A stretch of 64,000 bases of DNA. It comes from JAUSIF01 sp963711595. Its GTDB lineage: Bacteria; Pseudomonadota; Alphaproteobacteria; Rhizobiales; Xanthobacteraceae. Below the pieces are notes generated by a model. It was not told the DNA's origin, did no database searches, and saw only the letters and a list, made by a program, of their open reading frames with translations. The translations under genes were made by a program, and so were the position numbers. Positions 22,905 to 32,172 of this stretch are shown piece after piece; within the stretch, counting starts at the first letter, position 1, and every line of letters begins with the position of its first letter. The DNA lies in contig CAVQER010000001.1 in NCBI GenBank assembly GCA_963711595.1, positions 186,001-250,000 on the forward strand. Direction: 5' to 3'.

Positions 22905-24484
22905 CGCTTACGCGGTCGGCTCCGGTCGATCGTGAGCCAAGCGATGACGGCGCTCGCGATCCCGAGCAGTGCCGAAATCAGCATGATCCAACGATATCCG
23001 GAAACGAATGCGTGCGCGATCGCATCCTCGGCGGTCTCACGCGATTTCGCGTCCAGCCGCGCCGGCAGATCGATCGCAGCGAGTTTCTCGCGCTGCGAGC
23101 CGATTGCTTCGACCGCGGTAGGCGGAAGTTGAGCCTGGGCGAGCGCACGATCGAGACTCGAGTTGAAGCCGACCGCCATCACGATGCCGAACAGCGCGAC
23201 CGCAAGCAGCGCCGCGACGCGCGAGGCCGCGTTGTTCACGCCGGAGGCGGTGCCCGCGTAAGCAGACTCAACCGAACTCATCACGGTCGTGGTCAGCGGC
23301 GCCACGGCGATGGCCATTCCGAACCCGAGCACGGTCACACCCGGGAAAACCGTGAGCCAGTAGCTTCCGCCCGTGGACGGAAGCGCGAGCAGCGCGAAGC
23401 CGATGCCGGCTATCGTCGGCCCCACCACGAGTGGCGTGCGCTTCCCATAAACGGCGACGAGGCCGCCCGCCCAGCGCGACAGGACGAAGATGAGAAGAAT
23501 GAAGGGCAATATCGCCCCACCGGCGGCAGTCGCCGAATATCCCTGCACCTGAATGAGATTGAGCGGAATGAAGAACAGGCCGCCCCCGAGCGCGCCGTAA
23601 AGCAGAAAGGTCAGGATGTTTGCGCCGGTGAAGGTGCGCGATCGGAACAGCTTCAGCGGCAACATGGGCTCGCGGGTACGTTCCTCAACCAGTACAAACG
23701 CGATCAGCAGCATGACGCCGACCGCAAGGGAGACGAGGATGGTTGGGCTGGTCCACCCGCGCTGCGGCGCTTCGATCAAGCCGTAGACGAGGCCGCCGAG
23801 CCCGAGCGTCGCGAGTAACGCCCCGAGCCAGTCGAGGGGCCCCTCCTCCGCTTCATTGCGGCTTTCCGGCACGTGCCAGAAGGTGATCGCGAGAATCACG
23901 GCGGCGAAGGGAATGTTGAGGAAGAACACCGCGCGCCACGACACCTCGTCGACGAGCCAGCCGCCGAGAACCGGGCCGATCGCCGCCGTGATTGCCGTTG
24001 CGCCCGACCAGGTACCGATCGCCTTCCCGCGCTCCGCTCCGTCGAAGGATGCACTGATGATCGCGAGGCTGCTTGGCACGAGCAACGCGCCGCCGATTCC
24101 CTGAAGCGCACGGGCGGCAATCAATTCGAACGCGCCTTGCGCGAGGCCGCACCAGACCGACGCCAGGGCAAACAGACCCGTGCCGATCGCAAATATCTTC
24201 CTGCGGCCAAAGCGGTCGCCGGCAGCTCCGGCCGCGAGAAGCAACGCCGCAAGGAACAACGCGTAGGATTCCACCACCCACAGGACTTCCGCGATCGTCG
24301 CGTTGAGGTCGCGTTGCAGCGCCGGCAGCGCCACGTTCACAGCCGAGCCGTCGATGAAGACCATGCCGGAGCCGAGAATTGTCGCGGCCAGGATCCATGG
24401 CGCGGAGCTGCCTTGCGCGGCGGCTACGTGGGGGGTCGAATGAATGACGCCCGCGTCACAGGGCGTCTTGGCGTAAACGGCCAT
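22889..24484 (-). CDS. MFS transporter, DHA2 (14-helix) drug exporter type
   Basis: This 531-residue membrane protein has the DHA2-family signatures. Motif D1 (FIDGSAVNVALPALQRDL) is in the first helix, motif A (GDRFGRRKIFAIG) lies between helices 2 and 3, and motif C (GPVLGGWLVDEVSWRAVFFLNIP) spans helices 5-6. About fourteen helices are predicted. Such proteins use the proton gradient to export drugs or other amphipathic compounds. No HlyD-like adaptor or regulator lies next to it. The ATG at 24484 is accepted; the first 30 residues are hydrophilic. It converges with the cyclase gene. Confidence 0.9.
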   Translation of the reverse strand: MAVYAKTPCDAGVIHSTPHVAAAQGSSAPWILAATILGSGMVFIDGSAVNVALPALQRDLNATIAEVLWVVESYALFLAALLLAAGAAGDRFGRRKIFAIGTGLFALASVWCGLAQGAFELIAARALQGIGGALLVPSSLAIISASFDGAERGKAIGTWSGATAITAAIGPVLGGWLVDEVSWRAVFFLNIPFAAVILAITFWHVPESRNEAEEGPLDWLGALLATLGLGGLVYGLIEAPQRGWTSPTILVSLAVGVMLLIAFVLVEERTREPMLPLKLFRSRTFTGANILTFLLYGALGGGLFFIPLNLIQVQGYSATAAGGAILPFILLIFVLSRWAGGLVAVYGKRTPLVVGPTIAGIGFALLALPSTGGSYWLTVFPGVTVLGFGMAIAVAPLTTTVMSSVESAYAGTASGVNNAASRVAALLAVALFGIVMAVGFNSSLDRALAQAQLPPTAVEAIGSQREKLAAIDLPARLDAKSRETAEDAIAHAFVSGYRWIMLISALLGIASAVIAWLTIDRSRPRKRQGIS

Positions 24485-24652
24485 TGCTGCTCTCAGGCGG
24501 ACGATTCCCGGCCCGCACGATCTTGTAGCCGGCCCGCAGGATTAAAGGACTTCCTCAACCGCAATGCTTTCACAGAGTTGTGACGGTTTTCGCGCAAAGC
24601 CAGTCGTACAATAAGGTAGTTCGCAAAATTTGCAGCCTGGAGCAGCAACACC

Positions 24653-25294
24653 ATGAACACTTTCGGCCGACGTGACGTCCTTGCCGCTGCACTCGGCATA
24701 ACCGCGATTCTGGCGCTCGATGTGGCGACGCAGCCGGGCGCATTCGCGCAGGCCAACGTGGGCGCACAGGCGCCCGCATTCACGGCGGCGGATACGAACG
24801 GCCGCACCGTTTCGCTCGCCGACCTCAAGGGAAAGACGGTGGTGCTGGAATGGACGAACCACCAGTGCCCATACGTCGGCAAGCACTATCGCGGCAACAA
24901 CATGCAGGCGCTGCAGAAGAAGTGGACAGCGCAGAACGTCGTCTGGTTGTCGGTCATTTCGTCTGCGCCCGGTACGGAAGGCTACGTGTCGGCCGAACAG
25001 GCGAACAAGCTCACGGTTGAACGCGGCGCAGCGCCGACGGCCATCCTTCTCGATCCCAAGGGCACGGTCGGCCACGCCTACGGCGCGCGCACGACGCCGC
25101 ACATGTACATTATCGCGGGCGACGGCAAGCTTCTCTACGCGGGCGGCATCGACGACAAGCAGTCGGCCGCCCTCGAAGATCTGAAGGCGGCGAAAAACTT
25201 CGTCGATGCGGCGTTGACGGAGGTGGCGGCGGGTAAGCCGGTTTCGATCACCACCGCGCGTCCCTACGGCTGCTCAGTCAAATACGGATCGTGA
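24653..25294 (+). CDS. Exported thioredoxin-fold redoxin (AhpC/TSA-like)
   Basis: This 213-residue protein has a twin-arginine-like leader (FGRRDVLAAALGITAILAL, cleavage near AFAQA). A thioredoxin-fold domain of the redoxin class follows, with the QAPAFTAADTNGRTVSLADLKGK start and the active-site region EWTNHQCPYVGKHY. Only one cysteine occupies the active-site loop, in NHQCPYV, rather than a CxxC pair, so it is more like a peroxiredoxin-type or single-cysteine redoxin than a disulfide isomerase. A late cysteine (PYGCSVKY) could be resolving. It probably works in the periplasm. The ATG at 24653 is preceded by a weak purine run. It converges with the ferritin/CDGSH gene, 6 bases away. Confidence 0.85.
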   Translation: MNTFGRRDVLAAALGITAILALDVATQPGAFAQANVGAQAPAFTAADTNGRTVSLADLKGKTVVLEWTNHQCPYVGKHYRGNNMQALQKKWTAQNVVWLSVISSAPGTEGYVSAEQANKLTVERGAAPTAILLDPKGTVGHAYGARTTPHMYIIAGDGKLLYAGGIDDKQSAALEDLKAAKNFVDAALTEVAAGKPVSITTARPYGCSVKYGS

Positions 25295-25300
25295 CGACGC

Positions 25301-27316
25301 CTAGACATCGTCCTTGAAATTCACGCGCCAGTGCGAGCCGTCGCAGAACGGCTTGTTCTTCGATTTGCCGCAGCGGCAGAGCGTGTAGATTTGCCACGAG
25401 GCCTGCTCCATCCAGAAGGGTGAGCGAAGCGGCACGCCGCCTCGCACTTCGTAGGGGCCGTTCTTGCGAACGCGGATGCTCGGCGGTCCCGAATGCTCGG
25501 GGCCTACCGCTTCCTTGCGCGTGTAACGCAGCGCACCAGACGGGCAGCGCTGAATGACAGCGACGATTTCCTCGGCACTCGCGTGACGCGGCTCGATCCA
25601 CGGATTGCGGCCGTGCTCGAACACCTTCGGCAAGCCGTGCGCGCATTCCTCCGAGGCGGAGCACTGCAACCTGTTGAAGTGAACCTTGATCTCAGCACCC
25701 GGGTAGTCGACGACGCCATCGGGCGTATGGGAGGGATCACGCTCGCTCGTGAAACCCACGCGGGCGTGCGTTCCGTCGCAGTACGGCTTGTTCTTCGATT
25801 GGCCGCAACGGCAGAGGGCCATCTCGGGGCTCGTCGGAAACGCTTCCCCGTTCGGTCCCGTGAATGTTTCGATGTTCGTCACGAGCAACGGCCCATGCTG
25901 CGATGGCTTGATCTCGGGCTTTGCCTTCGCCTCCATCGCCCGAAACTCGCCAAGCTCGGTCCTGCGATTCAGCGGTCGATCTTGGCGCGCAAACTCGAGG
26001 CTTAGCGCCTGCAGGCCCGCGGTTGCCTCCTCGATCTCAACCGGCAACCGCTGCGCGCCGACCCGAAGCTCCGTCGCGATCGTTGCCAGTTCATGCAGGC
26101 GTTCACCGAAGAAGATCCAGGCGGAGCGCTTGTGCGGCAGCAGGTGAATGTCGCGGTTGTAGCCGAAGCCCGCACCGCCGGTTTTTCCCGCCAGGCGCGC
26201 ATCGTGTCCCGCAGGCATCTTGGCAAGCGCCTCGCCGAGCGGTCGCGTGACGTTCGTCATCAGACGCAATGTGGCGCGGGCGAGCTTCTCCAGTTCCTGC
26301 TCGCTCTCATCGGTGTGCGCAAAGAAACGCAGCAGCATGAGCAGCATCGTGTCGTAGGCGCCGTTGAAGAGATCCGCCACCTGATGCGTAAGCGGATCGG
26401 AGATCAGCGTTCCGCCGGTCGTGTCGTCGTAGAAGCGCGTCATCGGGTTCGGGACGACGGGCCGGGTCGGCTCGAACACCTGCCCCGCGGCCTCCGCCTC
26501 CTGCTGCGCCTTGCGGTACTCGCGCCAGATCCCGCGGAAAACCCAGAAGTGCGCGTCGGGGTGCGCCTGGGTCGGCGCCTCACCCTGCTCGATCACCATC
26601 TGAATCGCTTCGAGTGCGGATTTACGATCGACGACGCGACGCAACTTGTTCTGGAAATCGATGAAGCGGGCGTTTGCCTGCGCCTCGGGCGGTCCGATGA
26701 ACAATTCGTCCTCGGGGATACAAGCGATGCCGCTCATGAGCTTGTGATAGAACTCGCCCTGCGTCGCGAAATCGATGTCGAAGGGCTCGCAGCCCGCTTG
26801 CGTGGGATCGACGCGCAATTCGGTCTTCGGCCTGCGCCCACGTCGCTCACGTACCCGCTCGGCAACCTGTTCGGCCTCGAGCTGCTCGTCCGCCGGCAAT
26901 AGGCCGGGTTCCGGCATCTCGATCGCCATGAAACGCTCGATCGTCTCGATCGAAAATGGCTCCAGTGTCATGTGATCGTTGATCGGCAGCGCCGATCGCG
27001 GCACGGGGAAGTTCGTGCGCCGGAAATGGGGCGCGCCGCCGATCGCCGTCAGTACGTTCGTGAGCTGCGCAAGATGCAGCATCTCCTCGACACCGACCGC
27101 CACCAGCCTCCGCTTCCAGCTGCGCACCACTTCGGCTTGCGCGGGCGTCATGCCGCCTTCGCTCGCATCGCTCTTCAGCGAGTAGGCTGCGAAAAGATAG
27201 ATGCACGCGACCCCGTGCTCGAGTTCGCAAGCATGCGAGAGCAGATAGATCAGCTCCTCGCGCGTCGTCACGGGCGCGATGTGCGAACGGTCAGGCAACG
27301 ATGGGAACAGGCTCAT
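25301..27316 (-). CDS. Ferritin-like / mono-cluster ferredoxin / double CDGSH fusion protein
   Basis: This 671-residue protein joins three kinds of metal domain. Residues about 10-230 are ferritin-like (VioB/PF12902-type): EELIYLLSHACELEHGVAC and VGVEEMLHLAQLTNVL carry Glu and His typical of a di-metal site. Residues 502-525 are a first CDGSH domain (CRCGQSKNKPYCDGTH), a 2Fe-2S binder with 3 Cys and 1 His. Residues about 545-600 resemble a short divergent ferredoxin (CSASEEC, later RCPSGALRY). Residues 647-671 are a second CDGSH domain (CRCGKSKNKPFCDGSH). It is probably a redox or oxygenase-like enzyme carrying its own electron relay. The substrate is unknown. The ATG at 27316 is the natural start. 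Confidence 0.85.
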   Translation of the reverse strand: MSLFPSLPDRSHIAPVTTREELIYLLSHACELEHGVACIYLFAAYSLKSDASEGGMTPAQAEVVRSWKRRLVAVGVEEMLHLAQLTNVLTAIGGAPHFRRTNFPVPRSALPINDHMTLEPFSIETIERFMAIEMPEPGLLPADEQLEAEQVAERVRERRGRRPKTELRVDPTQAGCEPFDIDFATQGEFYHKLMSGIACIPEDELFIGPPEAQANARFIDFQNKLRRVVDRKSALEAIQMVIEQGEAPTQAHPDAHFWVFRGIWREYRKAQQEAEAAGQVFEPTRPVVPNPMTRFYDDTTGGTLISDPLTHQVADLFNGAYDTMLLMLLRFFAHTDESEQELEKLARATLRLMTNVTRPLGEALAKMPAGHDARLAGKTGGAGFGYNRDIHLLPHKRSAWIFFGERLHELATIATELRVGAQRLPVEIEEATAGLQALSLEFARQDRPLNRRTELGEFRAMEAKAKPEIKPSQHGPLLVTNIETFTGPNGEAFPTSPEMALCRCGQSKNKPYCDGTHARVGFTSERDPSHTPDGVVDYPGAEIKVHFNRLQCSASEECAHGLPKVFEHGRNPWIEPRHASAEEIVAVIQRCPSGALRYTRKEAVGPEHSGPPSIRVRKNGPYEVRGGVPLRSPFWMEQASWQIYTLCRCGKSKNKPFCDGSHWRVNFKDDV

Positions 27317-27565
27317 GCTTCATTCCTGCGCCGTATCATAACGGATGCAAATTCGGCCGCTAACCCGGCCCATTGCCATGAAGTTGGGCGCAAAAGAAGA
27401 TCGGACCGACAATTGACCTGGTCTTGCGCGATGATTTTGGCTCTTCTGACCGTCACCTAACACTTTATGATGGAGCTTGCCGACAAAGGGAAGCCGAGGA
27501 GAATGCCGGACTGCCGCGTCATGCGCGGCATTGGGTAACCGAAAACAACCGGATTGGAGGAAGGA

Positions 27566-28534
27566 ATGCGTTTTGATCGACTGCGCTTTTTCTCATTTGT
27601 CGTCACCGTCGCGACGGCGGGCTCTGCCGTCTCCGCTTCCGCACAAAGCTTTCCGGAAGGAAGACCCATTGAAATGACCGTCATGTTCGGTGCGGGCAGC
27701 GCCGCGGATGTGACCGCGCGACAACTCGCGGACGGCATGTCCAAAGCCCTCGGCGTTCCCGTCCCGGTCGTGAATCGCACCGGCGGCGGCGGTGCCATCG
27801 GTTACACCCACGTATCGCAGCAGAAACCTGACGGGCATGCGATCGTCTGGAATTCGAATTCGATTTCGACCACGTACCATTCGGGCACCCTCACCTTCGA
27901 CCACTCGGCCTTTGACCCGGTCGCCCGCGTTAGCGTCGAGATCCCGGCGCTGGCGGTACGCGCCAACGCCCCTTGGAAAACGCTGAAAGAGTTCGTCGAA
28001 TACGCCAAGGCGAACCCGGGCAAAGTGCGCGTCGGCAATTCGGGCGCCGGCAGCCACACGCATTTCACCGCCTCGGCGTTGGCAGCCTCGGTCGGCGCAA
28101 AGACGGTGGATGTTCCCTTTTCTGGCGGTGAGGCTGTCGTGAACCTGCTTGGCGACCGCATCGAAGCGACTGTGCAGCTTCCGGCCGCGCTCGTCGCGCA
28201 GGTCAAGGCAGGCGAACTACGGGTTCTTGCGGTGCTGGGCTCGCGCCGCGAGCCGGTCTTCCCCGACGCGCCAACGGCGCAGGAGCAAGGTTACGGCGTG
28301 GCGCTCGACATGTGGCGTGGGATCGCCGTGCCCAAGGGAACGCCGAAGCCGGTGATCGCACGTTTGCAGGAGGCGATCCAACGCACCGTCGACTCTCCCG
28401 AATTCAAGGAAGCCGGCGCGAAAATCGGCTTCGCGCCCGCCTATCTGCCTGCCGACAAATTCGGCGAACTGATTGCAAGCGACGACAAGAAGCTCGGCGA
28501 CGTGATGAAAGAGCTTGGCCTCAAGAAGAACTGA
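27566..28534 (+). CDS. TTT transporter substrate-binding protein (Bug/TctC family)
   Basis: The 322-residue protein has a signal peptide (FFSFVVTVATAGSAVSASAQ) and the Bug-family layout. Marks are PIEMTVMFGAGSAADVTARQLAD near the N-terminus, the VVNRTGGGGAIGYTHV loop that encloses the ligand carboxylate, a central hinge, and the FPDAPTAQEQGYGV and LQEAIQRTVDSPEF segments at the end. It works in the periplasm as receptor for the TctB and TctA subunits encoded next. The ATG at 27566 overlaps the strong GGAGGAAGG site region. The ligand is unknown. The 249 bases upstream (27317-27565) hold the promoter region and no other gene that I can see. Confidence 0.92.
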   Translation: MRFDRLRFFSFVVTVATAGSAVSASAQSFPEGRPIEMTVMFGAGSAADVTARQLADGMSKALGVPVPVVNRTGGGGAIGYTHVSQQKPDGHAIVWNSNSISTTYHSGTLTFDHSAFDPVARVSVEIPALAVRANAPWKTLKEFVEYAKANPGKVRVGNSGAGSHTHFTASALAASVGAKTVDVPFSGGEAVVNLLGDRIEATVQLPAALVAQVKAGELRVLAVLGSRREPVFPDAPTAQEQGYGVALDMWRGIAVPKGTPKPVIARLQEAIQRTVDSPEFKEAGAKIGFAPAYLPADKFGELIASDDKKLGDVMKELGLKKN

Positions 28535-28562
28535 GGCGGCATCGGCGAGCGGAGGACACGGG

Positions 28563-29066
28563 GTGACGCAAACGCCAGAGCCTTTCGCCGAAGCGTCAAG
28601 TCCGGACACGTCAAGTCGGTCTATTCCTTCGCGTCAGGGCGAACTGTGTGCCGCGGCGGCCCTTCTCCTCGTCGGCATGTTCTTCGTTTGGCAATCGGCG
28701 TCGCTGAAATTCGGCAGCATCGAGCAGCCGGGACCCGGATTTTTTCCGATGGTCCTGGGCCTGGTTTTGTCCGCACTCGCGTCGGTGATCGCGCTCAGCC
28801 GGTGGCGGCAGCCCGCCGACGGCGAGGCGATCACGTTCGGCCACCGGGACGTATGGCTCGCGTTCGTCGCCCTCATCGCCCTGCCGATCCTGTTCGAACG
28901 GCTGGGCGCCTCTGCGACACTCGGGTTGTTCATGGCCGCGTTGCTGGTGCTGATCGGAAGAGTTTCCCCCCTTATTGCGATCGCTGCGTCCGCAGCCGCG
29001 ATGCTCGCGGTCTGGGGCTTCTTCCAGGTCTTGCTCGGCGTGCGATTGCCGCCCGGCTTTTTCTGA
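28563..29066 (+). CDS. tctB: TTT transporter small membrane subunit TctB
   Basis: This 167-residue protein with four membrane segments matches TctB, including the IEQPGPGFFPMVLG motif and the C-terminal helix pair ending in RLPPGFF. The start is GTG 28563, with GGAGG about 8 bases upstream. It lies between the substrate-binding protein gene (28 bases upstream) and tctA (9 bases downstream) in one operon. It stabilises or couples the TctA permease; the ligand is unknown. Confidence 0.88.
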   Translation: MTQTPEPFAEASSPDTSSRSIPSRQGELCAAAALLLVGMFFVWQSASLKFGSIEQPGPGFFPMVLGLVLSALASVIALSRWRQPADGEAITFGHRDVWLAFVALIALPILFERLGASATLGLFMAALLVLIGRVSPLIAIAASAAAMLAVWGFFQVLLGVRLPPGFF

Positions 29067-29075
29067 GACGATCGA

Positions 29076-30587
29076 ATGTCCGGTTTTGAGCAGCTTGCAG
29101 GGGGCTTCGTCGCCGCCCTCTCCTTCAAGACGCTGCTCTACTGCTTCATTGGCTGCCTCTGGGGCACGATCGTCGGCGTCATCCCCGGCCTCGGCCCGCT
29201 TGCCGGGATGACGCTGCTGCTGCCGCTCACGTTCGGACTCGATCCGACGACCGGCATCGTCATGCTGACCGGAATTTTCTACGGCGCCATGTACGGCGGC
29301 TCGACCACCTCCATCCTCGTCCGCATTCCTGGCGAGGCGGCCTCCGTCGTCACGTGCATCGACGGCTACGAGATGGCGCGCCAGGGACGCGCCGGGCCGG
29401 CGCTGATGATCGCTGCAGTCGGCAGCTTCATCGGCGGAACCGTATCGATCCTGGGCCTCATGTTTGTCGCCCCGCCGCTCGCCAAGGTCATGGTGGCGAT
29501 CGGGCCCTCCGTTGAGGTCGTTCTCATGCTGCTCGCACTCGGCACGATTTCGCTGGTCACTGCCGGCTCGCGCCTGAAGACGGCGACAATGATCGTCCTC
29601 GGCCTTCTGCTGGGAACGATCGGCCTCGACAAGCTCACCGGTGCGCCACGCTTCACCTTCGGGAATCTCGGACTTGCCGACGGCCTCGCTTTCACCGCCC
29701 TTGCAATCGGCCTGTTCGGAATCTCCGAGATCCTCATCAATCTTGAGCGAACCGCCACCATTCGGGCGATTCACCCGAAGCTTCGGGATCTCATTCCTCG
29801 CTGGAAAGACCTGCGAGACGCCGCGCCTTCGATCGGTCGCGGCTCGCTCGTCGGCTTCGTCATGGGCATCGTGCCCGGCGTAAGCCACGTCGTCTCGACT
29901 TTCGTGTCCTACGCACTCGAGAAGCGATTTTCCCGGCATCCGGAGAGATTCGGCAAGGGCGCGATCGAAGGTGTCGCCGGGCCGGAAACGGCAAACAACG
30001 CGACGACCGGAACGGCGATGATTCCGCTGCTCGCGCTCGGCATCCCTTCGATCCCGGCCACGGCAATCCTGCTTTCGGCCCTGACGATCCACGGCGTGCA
30101 GCCGGGACCACTTCTCCTGAAGGACAACCCTCAGGTCTTCTGGGGACTGGTTGCGAGCATGTACCTCGGCAACGTGATGCTCCTCGTGCTCAACCTGCCG
30201 TTCGTCGGGATATTCGTGAACCTGTTGCGGATTCCGTACGCGTGGCTTGTGCCGATGATTCTCGTCGTGTCCGTGATCGGGGTTTACAGCGTGAACTTCA
30301 AGATCGCCGACGTCTGGATCATGGTGCTGGCCGGAGGTGTGGGCTATCTGCTGCGCAAATTCGGATACGAGATGGCGCCGCTGCTGCTCGCGCTGGTTCT
30401 CGGCGACAGGCTGGAGGAGAAATTTCGTCTGTCGTTGATAATGTCGGGCGGAGATTACGCCACCTTTGCCGACCAGGCGGCGCTGATCGTAGTCGGCACC
30501 GTGATCGCAGTGTTGCTGATTATTCAGGGCTTTGCGTGGTTCTTGGGTTATCGCAAGTCGATGGTGGATGAGACGCGGCGCGTTTGA
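29076..30587 (+). CDS. tctA: TTT transporter large membrane subunit TctA
   Basis: This 503-residue permease carries the classical TctA signatures: GVIPGLGPLAGMTLLLPLTF, FYGAMYGGSTTSILVRIPGE, and the second-half GFVMGIVPGVSHVVSTFVSY with PETANNATTGTAMIPLLALG. About twelve membrane helices are expected. With TctB and the upstream binding protein it imports a carboxylate or similar compound using an ion gradient. A palindromic extragenic repeat (30600-30673) follows the stop and separates it from the convergent Gfo/Idh/MocA gene. That neighbouring group may act on the imported compound, which is inference. Confidence 0.93.
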   Translation: MSGFEQLAGGFVAALSFKTLLYCFIGCLWGTIVGVIPGLGPLAGMTLLLPLTFGLDPTTGIVMLTGIFYGAMYGGSTTSILVRIPGEAASVVTCIDGYEMARQGRAGPALMIAAVGSFIGGTVSILGLMFVAPPLAKVMVAIGPSVEVVLMLLALGTISLVTAGSRLKTATMIVLGLLLGTIGLDKLTGAPRFTFGNLGLADGLAFTALAIGLFGISEILINLERTATIRAIHPKLRDLIPRWKDLRDAAPSIGRGSLVGFVMGIVPGVSHVVSTFVSYALEKRFSRHPERFGKGAIEGVAGPETANNATTGTAMIPLLALGIPSIPATAILLSALTIHGVQPGPLLLKDNPQVFWGLVASMYLGNVMLLVLNLPFVGIFVNLLRIPYAWLVPMILVVSVIGVYSVNFKIADVWIMVLAGGVGYLLRKFGYEMAPLLLALVLGDRLEEKFRLSLIMSGGDYATFADQAALIVVGTVIAVLLIIQGFAWFLGYRKSMVDETRRV

Positions 30588-30599
30588 GCCTGAGAATCC

Positions 30600-30673
30600 G
30601 TTCGTCCTCGCGAAAGCGGGGACCCAGGGCTGCGCTTTGGTCTCTGGATTCCCGCTTTCGCGGGAATGAGCGG
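30600..30673. repeat. Extragenic palindromic repeat (REP-like) between convergent genes
   Basis: Two hairpin units face each other: CTCGCGAAAGCGGGGACCCAG and CTGGATTCCCGCTTTCGCGGG with ATGAGCGG. The same sequence family occurs at 38028-38112 and 39847-40011. It may also act as a terminator for both convergent genes. Confidence 0.75.
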
Positions 30674-30678
30674 AGCAT

Positions 30679-31686
30679 TCAATCGTTCGCGAGGACCTCG
30701 GCAACCTCGACCCGTCTTCCCTCACGCGCCGATACAATGCCGGCGCGGATGACGGCCAGCGAAACGGTTGCGCTGTCGCCGTCCATCTCGGGGCGCCCGT
30801 TGCCGCGGACCGCATCCGCAAACTCCTCGAGCTCCTCAACGATCGTGTCGTTCTTCGTGAACGGCACGTCCTTCGCCGATTGTTCGCCGCGCTTCAACAC
30901 CGACAAGCCGCGGTGCATGTCGTAGTACGCGGTCGCCTCCTTGCCGTAGATGTTCATCAGGTAATACTCGGACGCAGACGCATAGCTTGCGTTGAGCGTT
31001 GAAAGCGCGCCGTCCTCGTGCTCGAGCACGAGGCTCGCCACGTCGGGATTGTCTCCGGGCAACACCAGCCGCACGAAATTGCCCGAGACTGCCTTGATCG
31101 GACCCATCAGATATTCGAGCACATCGGTGTAGTGAATGCCGATCTGCAGCATGACGCCACCCGGCATACCTTTCGCCGTGTAGCGCCACGAACTGAGATC
31201 GACTTTGCCGAGCCGGTCGCGGCTGATGTTGGCCTCGGCGTTCACGAGCTTGCCGAACGCGCCGTTGTCGATCTGCTGCTTGATCCAGCGGAAATGACTT
31301 TCACGACGCCGCTGATAGCCGAGAGCAAGCACGACCCCTGCTTCGCGGCAGCACCGCGCGATCTCGCGTCCCTCGGAGACGGAGTTCGCGATCGGCTTGT
31401 CGAGGAAGACATGCTTCCCGGCTGTAGCGGCGGCGCGCGTCGTTTCGAGGTGCGCGTCGTTCGGCGTCGTATTGACGATCGCTTCGATGGAAGAATCGGA
31501 AAGGATCGCCTCGTAGCTTGGCGAGGCGGTGCACCCGTACTTTGCCGCAAACGCCTTGCGCTTTTCTTGGGAGCGCGTGAAGCAAGACACGATCTTCAAT
31601 CGGCCGGAACGTTGCATCGCGTCGGCGAGCACATCCGACCACCAACCCATTCCGACGCAAGCAACGCGCAGAGGCGTCTCAGCCAT
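30679..31686 (-). CDS. Gfo/Idh/MocA family NAD(P)-dependent oxidoreductase
   Basis: This 335-residue protein starts at ATG 31686; a longer frame to 31755 lies inside the upstream gene. It has a Rossmann dinucleotide motif (RVACVGMGWWSDVLADAM), the EAIVNTTPNDAH and GKHVFLDKPIANS segments typical of the family (Lys of the DKP motif), and QIGIHYTDVLEYLMGP with a histidine near the active site. Members oxidise or reduce sugars, cyclitols or related alcohols. The start overlaps the stop of the HbpS-like gene by 8 bases, so translation is coupled. A second family member at 36438-37439 lies in the neighbouring TRAP operon. The substrate is unknown. Confidence 0.9.
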   Translation of the reverse strand: MAETPLRVACVGMGWWSDVLADAMQRSGRLKIVSCFTRSQEKRKAFAAKYGCTASPSYEAILSDSSIEAIVNTTPNDAHLETTRAAATAGKHVFLDKPIANSVSEGREIARCCREAGVVLALGYQRRRESHFRWIKQQIDNGAFGKLVNAEANISRDRLGKVDLSSWRYTAKGMPGGVMLQIGIHYTDVLEYLMGPIKAVSGNFVRLVLPGDNPDVASLVLEHEDGALSTLNASYASASEYYLMNIYGKEATAYYDMHRGLSVLKRGEQSAKDVPFTKNDTIVEELEEFADAVRGNGRPEMDGDSATVSLAVIRAGIVSAREGRRVEVAEVLAND

Positions 31687-32128
31687 GGCGCCAGCTCGCG
31701 CCGATCGACTCAACCGCAGCCTGCGCGATGCGCTCGTCCACCTCAAAGTTTCCACCGCTTACGCCGATGCCGCCGATGCACTCGCCATCGACAATGATGG
31801 GGCATCCGCCTTCCATGGCGGTCCAGCGTTCGGTCCCGGCTGCGAGCGCGAGACCGAGTGCGTGCGCGACGTCGAGGTCCTGTCCCTGAGCGCCGCGCGG
31901 GGAAGTCGGTCGGCGGTTCGAGGCGGCGCAAACGGCCTTCGTCGTCGCGGAATGCAAGGTGTGGAAGCGCCCGCCATCCATGCGTTCGAGCAGGATCAGG
32001 TGGCCGCCTGCATCCGCGATCGCAACGGAGATCGCGATCCTCGCTTCACGCGCTTTTTCAATGGCCGTGGCCATCATCTTCTTGGCGCCTTCGTTGGTCA
32101 GGCGCTTGGTGTTTGCGACATACGTCAT
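31679..32128 (-). CDS. GlcG/HbpS family protein
   Basis: This protein of about 149 residues belongs to the GlcG/HbpS (PF03928) family: LTNEGAKKMMATAIEKAREA, ISVAIADAGGHLILLERMDG, then GGCPIIVDGECIGGIGVSGG and a final helix VDERIAQAAVES. Some relatives bind haem; others accompany catabolic enzymes with no known reaction, as seems likely here. Start choice is weak: ATG 32128 has no clear ribosome site, and a TTG at 32158 would add ten residues. It is coupled to the downstream Gfo/Idh/MocA gene by an 8-base overlap, and a DUF1330 gene lies 44 bases upstream. Confidence 0.82.
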   Translation of the reverse strand: MTYVANTKRLTNEGAKKMMATAIEKAREARIAISVAIADAGGHLILLERMDGGRFHTLHSATTKAVCAASNRRPTSPRGAQGQDLDVAHALGLALAAGTERWTAMEGGCPIIVDGECIGGIGVSGGNFEVDERIAQAAVESIGASWRHG

Positions 32129-32172
32129 TTCGAATTCTGCCAATGCCAATCCTTGCAAATGAAATCCGCGTT

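Noticed and set aside
28611..30839. A 742-residue open frame on the minus strand opposite tctB and tctA
   Set aside because: Its protein is made of Arg, His, Asp, Glu and Gln-rich runs with no known domain, as expected from the antisense of a high-GC gene. The plus-strand TctB and TctA signatures are clear.
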